Shown here: positions 57,915 through 64,000 of the stretch, in pieces
How positions within the stretch are numbered: position 1 is the first letter of the stretch
How the letters are laid out: each line of letters starts with the position of its first letter
NCBI RefSeq assembly: GCF_000069225.1
Contig: NC_010407.1
Coordinates: forward strand, 682,001 to 746,000
DNA: 64,000 nucleotides
Source of the DNA: Clavibacter sepedonicus
Lineage (GTDB): Bacteria; Actinomycetota; Actinomycetes; Actinomycetales; Microbacteriaceae
Direction of reading: 5' to 3'
Notes under the pieces: model-generated
What the model saw: only the letters and a program-made list of their open reading frames with translations
The model's database searches: none
What the model was told of the DNA's origin: nothing
Program-made: the position numbers and the translations under genes

Positions 57915-57943
57915 AGCCGGTCCAGACTGTCGCCGGACCGGCT
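57915..57943 (-). terminator. Terminator of the qcr operon
   Basis: AGCCGGTCC and GGACCGGCT form a 9-bp stem beyond the qcrB stop and before rlmA, which reads in the same direction. Confidence 0.6.
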
Positions 57944-57984
57944 CTCGGTTCCCGTCTGCGCGTCAGCGCGGACGGGGGTGCGGC

Positions 57985-59616
57985 CTAGTGGTGGTCGCTG
58001 TGGCTGCGCTCGACATCCTTCGTGGTGACCGGGGAGATCCGGTCCTCGAAGAACCACTTCGACAAGGCCGCGCGAGCCCGCTGGTTGACCGTGATGCGTC
58101 CACGGCTGTCCGGGCGGATCATGAGGGGCTTGTAGTCGTCGTAGCTCACCAGGCGCCAACGCTCGTACTCGTCGAGCTGCTCGTGCACCTCGATGAACTC
58201 ACCGCCGGGCAGCTTCACGATGCGGCCCGACTCGACGCCGTGGAGGGCGATCTCGCGGTCCTTCTTCATGAGAGCCAGGCAGATGCGCTTGGCGACCTGG
58301 TAGGCGATGACCGGCCCGAGGATCAGCAGCGCCTGCAGCGTGTGGATCACGCCTTCCATCGACACCTTGAAGTGCGTGGCGATGAGGTCGGAGCTCGCCG
58401 CGGACCAGAGGACCGCGTAGAACGTGACGCCGGCGGCGCCGATCGCGGTGCGCGTCGGGGCGTTGCGCGGGCGGTCGAGGATGTGGTGCTCGCGCTTGTC
58501 ACCGGTGATCCACGCCTCGATGAAGGGGTAGAGCGCGACGAGCACGATGAACAGACCCAGGACCGTGATCGGCAGGATGATGTTGAACGAGAACGTGTGG
58601 TCGAACAGCACGAACTCGAGTCCCGGCGGCACGAGGCGCAGGGCACCGTCCGCGAAGCCGATGTACCAGTCGGGCTGCGTACCTGCCGACACCGGCGACG
58701 GGTCGTACGGGCCGTAGTTCCAGATCGGGTTGATCGTGAAGAACGACGCCATCACGACGATGACGCCGAAGACGACGAAGAAGAACCCGCCGGCCTTGGC
58801 GGCGAAGGTGGGGAGCACCGGGACGCCGACCACATTCTCGTTCGTCCGGCCGGGGCCGGCGAACTGGGTGTGCTTGTGCACGACTACGAAGAGGAGGTGG
58901 AGCGCGAGGAACGCCACGAGGATCGCCGGCAGCAGCAGGATGTGCAGCGTGTAGAGCCTCGGGATGATGTGCGTCCCCGGGAACTCGCCGCCGAACAGGA
59001 GGAACGAGATCCAGGTGCCGATGACCGGGATGCCCTTCACCATGCCGTCGATGATGCGCAGGCCGTTGCCGGAGAGCAGGTCGTCGGGGAGCGAGTAGCC
59101 CGTGAAGCCCTCGGCCATCGCGAGGATGAAGAGCACGAAGCCGATGAACCAGTTGAGCTCTCGCGGCTTGCGGAACGCACCCGTGAAGTAGATGCGGAGC
59201 ATGTGCAGGCCGATGGACGCCACGAACAGCAGCGCCGCCCAGTGGTGGATCTGCCGCATGAGCAGGCCACCGCGGATGTCGAACGAGATGTCGAGCGAGG
59301 ACGACATGGCGACCGACATCTCGACGCCCTTGAGGGGCGCGTACGAGCCGGCGTAGTGCGTCTCCGCCATCGAGGGGTTGAAGAAGAAGGTCAGCCACGT
59401 GCCGGTGAGGAGGATGACGACGAAGCTGTACAGCGCCACCTCACCGAGCATGAAGGACCAATGGTCCGGGAAGATCTTCCGCCCGAACTCCTTGACGGCG
59501 ACGCTGACGCTGGTGCGCTCGTCGAGGTAGGTCGCGGCGGCGGTGAGGCCGCCTCCGCTCTTGGCGGCGGGCGCGGTGGCGCCCGTCGTGGTCGGATCAG
59601 CTGTTGTAGTCACCAC
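57985..59616 (-). CDS. qcrB: Cytochrome bc1 complex cytochrome b subunit
   Basis: A 543-residue membrane subunit with two haem groups and the quinone sites of the actinobacterial bc1-aa3 supercomplex. Visible landmarks: helix II with a haem His in HHWAALLFVASIGLHMLRIY, ELNWFIGFVLFILAMAEGFT, GYSLPDDLLSG, the HIIPRLYTLHILLLPAILVA helix with further haem His, and DYWIGF-type PDWYIGFADGALRLVPPG. The C-terminal cytoplasmic extension is typical of Actinobacteria. The start overlaps the end of qcrA by 20 bp. Confidence 0.96.
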   Translation of the reverse strand: MVTTTADPTTTGATAPAAKSGGGLTAAATYLDERTSVSVAVKEFGRKIFPDHWSFMLGEVALYSFVVILLTGTWLTFFFNPSMAETHYAGSYAPLKGVEMSVAMSSSLDISFDIRGGLLMRQIHHWAALLFVASIGLHMLRIYFTGAFRKPRELNWFIGFVLFILAMAEGFTGYSLPDDLLSGNGLRIIDGMVKGIPVIGTWISFLLFGGEFPGTHIIPRLYTLHILLLPAILVAFLALHLLFVVVHKHTQFAGPGRTNENVVGVPVLPTFAAKAGGFFFVVFGVIVVMASFFTINPIWNYGPYDPSPVSAGTQPDWYIGFADGALRLVPPGLEFVLFDHTFSFNIILPITVLGLFIVLVALYPFIEAWITGDKREHHILDRPRNAPTRTAIGAAGVTFYAVLWSAASSDLIATHFKVSMEGVIHTLQALLILGPVIAYQVAKRICLALMKKDREIALHGVESGRIVKLPGGEFIEVHEQLDEYERWRLVSYDDYKPLMIRPDSRGRITVNQRARAALSKWFFEDRISPVTTKDVERSHSDHH

Positions 59617-60706
59617 GACGCTCCCAGAAACTAGCCCCTACGGGCTCGGTGAAATCACTCTGTGCAATGAGATAGCCCTCGTCGTTGACGGCGATGGGCA
59701 GCTGCGGCAGGGGCCGCTTGGCCGGTCCGAAGATGACCTCGCAGTGGTTGGTCACGTCGAACTGGGACTGGTGGCAGGGGCAGAGCAGGTGGTGGGTCTG
59801 CTGCTCGTAGAGCGCCACCGGGCAACCCACGTGCGTGCAGACCTTGGAGTAGGCGACGATCCCGTCGTAAGACCAGCCCTTGCGCTCCGGCGACTCGACG
59901 AGGTCCTCGGGGCGGAGCCGCATGAGCAGCACCGCGGCCTTGGCCTTCTCCTCGAGCTTGTCCTCCTCCAGCTCCATGAGGGAGGCGGGGATGACGTGGA
60001 ACGCGGAGCCGATCGTGACGTCGGACGCCTTGATGGGCGTGCCGGAGGGATCGCGGGTGAGCACCTCGCCCTTCTTCCACAGCGTGTGGCTGAGAGCGGA
60101 GGCGGGCTCCTCGGCGCTGCCCGGGTACAGGTCGCGGAACAGGATCACGGCCGGCAGCGGGAAGGCGACGAGGGCGCCGATCAGGCTGTTGCGGATGAGG
60201 GAGCGACGGCCGAAGCCGGACTCCTCGTTCGCCTGCGCGAAGATCTCGACGGCGCGGGCCTGCGTGGCCGGCGAGCCGCCCTGCGGGTGGCGCTCGTCGA
60301 TCAGCTCGTGGTCGCTCATGAGCGCCTTGGACCAGTGGATGGCCCCGATCCCGAGGCTCAGGAGCGCCAACGCGATGCCGACGCCGAGGAACAGGTTGTT
60401 CAGGCGCACGCTGCCGGGGTCGTCCGCGTAGATCGGGAAGCCGAAGTAGGCGCCGATGGCGAAGACGCTGCCCACGATGGACAGGTAGAAACAGGTGTAG
60501 ACGACGCGCTCCGCCGTCTTGGCCTTCTTCGGGTCCTTGTCGGTGACGCGGAGGCGGTGCTCCGGGAAGCCGGGGTTCTGGAAGGCGTCGCGCGTGGCGA
60601 CGGCGGTGCCGCCGGGGAGCACGACGTCGCGGCCTGCCGGCTCGAGCTCGCCGGCGTCGTAGCCCGCGGGGACGACGCCCGACTCGTCCTCGTCATCGTG
60701 TGCCAT
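59597..60706 (-). CDS. qcrA: Cytochrome bc1 complex Rieske iron-sulfur subunit
   Basis: A 369-residue protein with three N-terminal helices, as in other Actinobacteria (VYTCFYLSIVGSVFAIGAYF, NNLFLGVGIALALLSLGIGA, SLIGALVAFPLPAVILF). The C-terminal Rieske domain binds a 2Fe-2S cluster with CTHVGCP and CPCHQSQFD (two Cys and two His). It passes electrons from quinol to cytochrome cc. The ATG at 60706 is followed by an acidic start. It lies 45 nt after qcrC in the same operon. Confidence 0.96.
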   Translation of the reverse strand: MAHDDEDESGVVPAGYDAGELEPAGRDVVLPGGTAVATRDAFQNPGFPEHRLRVTDKDPKKAKTAERVVYTCFYLSIVGSVFAIGAYFGFPIYADDPGSVRLNNLFLGVGIALALLSLGIGAIHWSKALMSDHELIDERHPQGGSPATQARAVEIFAQANEESGFGRRSLIRNSLIGALVAFPLPAVILFRDLYPGSAEEPASALSHTLWKKGEVLTRDPSGTPIKASDVTIGSAFHVIPASLMELEEDKLEEKAKAAVLLMRLRPEDLVESPERKGWSYDGIVAYSKVCTHVGCPVALYEQQTHHLLCPCHQSQFDVTNHCEVIFGPAKRPLPQLPIAVNDEGYLIAQSDFTEPVGASFWERRGDYNS

Positions 60707-60751
60707 GTGCGTGCCTCTCCTGTGTTCTTGTGCGGGTCATCGATGCGGGCG

Positions 60752-61552
60752 TCAGTTGGACCGGGCCGTGAGCCACACGGTCAGGGCGACGATGCCGCCG
60801 AGGCCGAAGATCCACATGAAGAGCCCCTCGGAGACCGGGCCGAGCCCGCCGAGGTTCGCGCCGCCGACCGTGCTGTTCTCCTCGATGTACTGCAGCGACG
60901 TGATGATGTCGCGCTTGTCCTCCGGGGAGATGTTGGTGTCGTTGAACACCGGCATGTTCTGCGGGCCCGTGACCATGGCCTCGTAGATGTGGACCGGGGC
61001 CACGCCCTCGAGGCTCGGGGCGAACTTGCCCTCGGTGAGGGCGCCTCCGGCCGCGGCCACGTTGTGGCACATGGCGCAGTTGATGCGGAAGAGCTCTGCG
61101 CCGTTGGCGGCGTCGCCCTTCCCGTCGAGGTACTGGCCGTCTGGGATGGCGGGACCGGGGGCGAGGGAGGCGACGTAGGCCGCGAGCTCCTTCACCTGGG
61201 TGTCCGTGAACTGCGTGGGCTTCTCCGGCGCCTGGACCGTGGTGCCCTGCAGCGGCATGCGACCGGTGCCGACCTGGAAGTCGACGGACGCCGCGCCGAC
61301 GCCGATGAGGCTCGGGGCGACCCCGGTGCCGGTGGCGTCCATCCCGTGGCAGGTGGCGCAGTTCGAGCCGAAGAGCTTCTGGCCCTCGTCGATGGTCTGC
61401 GCGGACTTCAGGTCGACCTCGGCCGACGCGCTGCCCGACTGGATCATCGCGTAGGCACCGCCCGTGGTGAGCAGGCCGATGGCGAGCAGGGCGATGGTGG
61501 TCAGGGGGCTGCGGCGACCGGTTCGACGGGCGCGTGCTGTCTTGGTGCTCAT
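60752..61552 (-). CDS. qcrC: Cytochrome bc1 complex dihaem cytochrome c subunit
   Basis: A 266-residue cytochrome cc. It has a basic start, an anchor at about residues 15-37, two haem-binding motifs CATCH (about residue 66) and CAMCH (about 165) with distal Met in the following segments (GRMPLQG, PQNMPVF), and a C-terminal helix (GLFMWIFGLGGIVALTVWL). It carries electrons directly to the cytochrome c oxidase, replacing a soluble cytochrome c. Start ATG at 61552 lies 26 nt after ctaE. Confidence 0.96.
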   Translation of the reverse strand: MSTKTARARRTGRRSPLTTIALLAIGLLTTGGAYAMIQSGSASAEVDLKSAQTIDEGQKLFGSNCATCHGMDATGTGVAPSLIGVGAASVDFQVGTGRMPLQGTTVQAPEKPTQFTDTQVKELAAYVASLAPGPAIPDGQYLDGKGDAANGAELFRINCAMCHNVAAAGGALTEGKFAPSLEGVAPVHIYEAMVTGPQNMPVFNDTNISPEDKRDIITSLQYIEENSTVGGANLGGLGPVSEGLFMWIFGLGGIVALTVWLTARSN

Positions 61553-61578
61553 GCTGTGGTTGATGCTCCCGCTCGGTG

Positions 61579-62217
61579 CTATTTGAGGACGTAGATGACC
61601 AGGAAGAGCCCGATCCAGACCACGTCGACGAAGTGCCAGTAGTAGGACACGACGATGGCGCTCGTCGCCTCCCTGTGTCCCATGGACCGGACTGCGAAGA
61701 TGCGCCCGATGACGAGGAGGAAGGCGATGAGCCCGCCGGTGACGTGCAGGCCGTGGAAGCCCGTGGTCATGTAGAACGCCGAGCCGTAGGCGTTGCTGCT
61801 GAGCGTGATGCCCTCGGTGACGAGGGTGGCGTACTCGAAGATCTGGCCGACGACGAAGATGGCGCCGAGGGCGTAGGTGAGGAAGAACCACTCGACCGTC
61901 CCCCACTGGCTGGGCTTCCATCCCGTGGCGCGCGCCTGCAGGCGCTCCGCCGCGAACACGCCGAACTGGCAGGTGAACGAGCTGGACACGAGGATGAGCG
62001 TGTTCACGAGGGAGAACGGCACGTTGAGCCGGCCCGCCTCGAACTCCCAGAGGGCGCCGGACGTCGAGCGCAGGGTGAAGTAGATCGCGAAGAGACCCGC
62101 GAAGAACATCACCTCGCTGCCGAGCCACACGATGGTGCCGACGGCGACCGTGTTCGGTCGGTTCACCACCGGCGCGATCGATACTGGGGAGATTGAGGTC
62201 GTCGTCACAGGTTCCAT
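61579..62217 (-). CDS. ctaE: Cytochrome c oxidase subunit III
   Basis: A 212-residue membrane protein with five helices: [80 protein letters not shown] with the conserved His-Gly-x-His, and [20 protein letters not shown]. It is the first gene of ctaE-qcrCAB, the standard actinobacterial order. It is divergent from trpD across 79 bp. Confidence 0.96.
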   Translation of the reverse strand: MEPVTTTSISPVSIAPVVNRPNTVAVGTIVWLGSEVMFFAGLFAIYFTLRSTSGALWEFEAGRLNVPFSLVNTLILVSSSFTCQFGVFAAERLQARATGWKPSQWGTVEWFFLTYALGAIFVVGQIFEYATLVTEGITLSSNAYGSAFYMTTGFHGLHVTGGLIAFLLVIGRIFAVRSMGHREATSAIVVSYYWHFVDVVWIGLFLVIYVLK

Positions 62218-62283
62218 TATGACCTAGGCCGACGGCACCCGATGCCCACCCGGCCGCCCGTGAGATCCGATCCAGGCGCTCGT

Positions 62284-62289
62284 TAGGCT
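62284..62289 (+). promoter_or_regulatory. Candidate -10 box, leaderless trpD
   Basis: TAGGCT with 7 nt to the ATG at 62297 and no Shine-Dalgarno sequence. Confidence 0.45.
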
Positions 62290-62296
62290 GACCGCC

Positions 62297-63352
62297 ATGC
62301 CCTCCGCCCCGACCTGGCCCGCGCTCATCACCACCCTCATCGAGGGGCGCCACCTGTCGGTGTCCGAGTCCACGTGGGCCATGCGCCAGGTGATGCGCGG
62401 CGAGGCCACTCCCGCGCAACTGGGCGGGCTCCTGGTCGCTCTGCGCGCTTCGGGCGAGACCGTCGACGAGATCGTCGGCTTCCGCGACGCGGTGCTCGAG
62501 GACGCGCTGCCGCTCGACGCGGATCCACGCGCCCTCGACATCGTGGGGACGGGAGGGGACCCTTACGGCGCGGTCCTCAACATCTCGTCGGCGGCGTCGA
62601 TCGTCGCCGCCTCGACGGGCGTGCCCGTCATCAAGCACGGCAACCGCGGGGCGAGCTCCGCGTCGGGCGCGTCCGACGTGCTGACCGCCCTCGGGATCGA
62701 CCTGACGATCGCGCCCGAGCGGGTGGCCGCCGTGCTCCGCGAGACCGGCATCACGTACGCCCACGCCGCCCTCTTCCACCCGGGCTTCCGGCATGCCGCC
62801 GCCACGCGGCGCGAGTTGGGCATCTCCACGCTGTTCAACGTGCTCGGGCCGCTCTGCAACCCGGCGCGCCCCGAGGCGTCGGCCGTGGGCGTCGCCGACC
62901 TCTCCCGCGTCCCGCTCATGGTGGGCGTGTTCCGGACCCGCGGCGCCACGGCGCTCGTGTACCGGGGCGACGACGGGATCGACAAGCTCACGACCACCGG
63001 GCACAGCCACATCTGGGAGGTCAGCCGGGGCGCGGTCACCGAGCACGACCTCGACCCGCTCGAGCTCGGGATCCCGCGCGCCCCCATCGAGGCGCTCCTC
63101 GGCGAGGGGGTGGAGGAGAACGCGGAGGTGATCCGGCGCGTCCTCGCCGGCGAGCCGGGTCCCCAACGCGACGTCGTTCTGCTGAACGCGGCGGCGGGCC
63201 TCGAGGCCTTCGATCTGATGGGCGATCCCACCCGCGTGCAGCAGCCCATGGCGCGCCGCCTGCGCGAGAAGGTGACCGTCGCCGCCGAGGCCGTGGACTC
63301 CGGTCGCGCCGCCGCCAAGCTCGAGGAGTGGGCGGCCGCGACCCGCGCCTGA
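62297..63352 (+). CDS. trpD: Anthranilate phosphoribosyltransferase
   Basis: A 351-residue enzyme of tryptophan synthesis that joins anthranilate and PRPP. The PRPP loop is GTGGDPYGAVLNISSAASIV (about residues 85-104) and the anthranilate site has KHGNRGASSASGASDVLTAL (about 112-131), followed by the FHPGFRHAA stretch and FNVLGPLCNPA. Length is normal. It stands alone here; no other trp genes lie nearby, but trpD next to ctaE-qcr also occurs in mycobacteria. Confidence 0.96.
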   Translation: MPSAPTWPALITTLIEGRHLSVSESTWAMRQVMRGEATPAQLGGLLVALRASGETVDEIVGFRDAVLEDALPLDADPRALDIVGTGGDPYGAVLNISSAASIVAASTGVPVIKHGNRGASSASGASDVLTALGIDLTIAPERVAAVLRETGITYAHAALFHPGFRHAAATRRELGISTLFNVLGPLCNPARPEASAVGVADLSRVPLMVGVFRTRGATALVYRGDDGIDKLTTTGHSHIWEVSRGAVTEHDLDPLELGIPRAPIEALLGEGVEENAEVIRRVLAGEPGPQRDVVLLNAAAGLEAFDLMGDPTRVQQPMARRLREKVTVAAEAVDSGRAAAKLEEWAAATRA

Positions 63353-63399
63353 TCCGCATCCGGCCGGTCGATGTCGCGCGTGCGGCGGATGATGGACGC

Positions 63400-64000
63400 A
63401 TGTGCGGGAGATTCGTGGTGGCGCGGGCGACGGGCGACCTCGTCGGGGACTGGGCGGTCGACGACGTCGAGGGCGACGACCCGGCCCCCTCGTGGAACGT
63501 CGCGCCGACGACCACGGTCCGCATGGTCGCCGACCGGCGTCCGCGCGACGATGCGGACGGCGCGGTCCGCCGCGTCCTGACCGGCGCCAGGTGGGGGATC
63601 GTCCCGCCGTGGGCGAAGGCCGTGCAGGGCGCCCCGCTCATCAACGCGCGCGTCGAGACGGTCATGGAGAAGCCGACGTTCCGCAGGGCCGTGCTCACGC
63701 GGCGCGCCGTCGTTCCTGCGGACGGGTACTACGAGTGGCAGGCGACCGCCTCCGGCAAGCAGCCCGTCTACCTGCACGGCGAGGACGAGCGCCCGCTGGC
63801 CTTCGCCGCCGTGTACGAGCACTGGCGGGACCCTGCCGTCCCGGAGGGGGAGCCGGGCGCGTGGCTGCGCAGCCTCGCCATCATCACCTCCGCCGCGAGC
63901 GACGCGCTCGGGCACATCCACGACCGCACGCCGGTGATCGTGCCGCGCGACCGGCTGGACGAGTGGCTGGACGCGGGGACGGCGGCGGTCGACGACGTGC
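63400..64000 (+). CDS. SRAP (YedK/HMCES-like) abasic-site protein, 3' end outside window
   Basis: The first 200 codons are visible. Cys2 (MCGRFVV) is the residue that forms a covalent link with abasic sites in single-stranded DNA once Met1 is removed. NVAPTT, RWGIVPPWAK, NARVETV (with Glu), ADGYYEWQ and the later HIHDRTPVIVP (His) complete the SRAP motifs. These proteins protect abasic sites during replication. The start at 63400 is fixed by the need for Cys at position 2. The gene is cut by the right edge of the window. Confidence 0.94.
   Translation, partial: MCGRFVVARATGDLVGDWAVDDVEGDDPAPSWNVAPTTTVRMVADRRPRDDADGAVRRVLTGARWGIVPPWAKAVQGAPLINARVETVMEKPTFRRAVLTRRAVVPADGYYEWQATASGKQPVYLHGEDERPLAFAAVYEHWRDPAVPEGEPGAWLRSLAIITSAASDALGHIHDRTPVIVPRDRLDEWLDAGTAAVDDV

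Overview
The window is a high-GC actinobacterial chromosome segment, most likely from a plant-associated Clavibacter. Three things point there: actinobacterial marker genes (two WhiB regulators, MtrA-MtrB-LpqB, CarD, QcrCAB-CtaE, an Rv3235-family gene), gene order matching Mycobacterium and Streptomyces, and three IS481-family elements, two of which resemble IS1121 of Clavibacter sepedonicus. The species call and the IS name come from memory, not from a search.

Layout. 0-3.3 kb: two tandem O-antigen-ligase-like membrane proteins and an acyl-CoA dehydrogenase, all leftward. 3.4-5.7 kb: manA and galE (sugar nucleotides), then the first IS. 6.9-14.2 kb: whiB2, a very large membrane glycosyltransferase, a DUF5719 exported protein, a zincin-like protein, DUF3499 and manB, an actinobacterial block joining mannose metabolism with envelope glycan assembly. 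14.3-17.3 kb: a copper cassette (csoR, copZ, copA) behind two tandem CsoR-type operators, followed by sahH. 19-32 kb: an RDD / SpoIIM / DUF58 / MoxR / DUF4350 / DUF4129 membrane module. It is split by a beta-glucosidase-MFS-TetR cassette and damaged twice: an in-frame stop in spoIIM, and an IS placed directly before the DUF58 start codon. 32-41 kb: mtrA-mtrB-lpqB, comF, hpf, secA. 41-46.7 kb: an Rv3235-family gene, a small operon with a SAF/CpaB-like and a CpaE-like protein, pdtaS and whiB1. 47-52.9 kb: bcp, tRNA-Lys, carD, a secreted HNH nuclease, an AnsP-type permease and a lipoprotein. 53-57.9 kb: a marR-MFS operon, a broken small acidic ORF, the third IS, about 0.8 kb without a credible gene, and an RlmA-like methyltransferase. 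58-64 kb: ctaE-qcrCAB (the bc1 / cytochrome c oxidase branch), trpD and an SRAP-family gene cut by the window edge.

Three themes recur. Many genes have a TAnnnT box 6-7 nt before the start codon and little or no Shine-Dalgarno sequence, so they are probably transcribed as leaderless mRNAs. All three IS sit at CTAG, a motif that often carries a TAG stop codon at gene ends. In all three elements, inverted repeats of two different sequences but one layout cover the transposase ribosome-binding site. I found no CRISPR array, prophage or recognisable defence island. The window is mainly conserved core genome with mobile-element damage, and I cannot claim a wholly new system.
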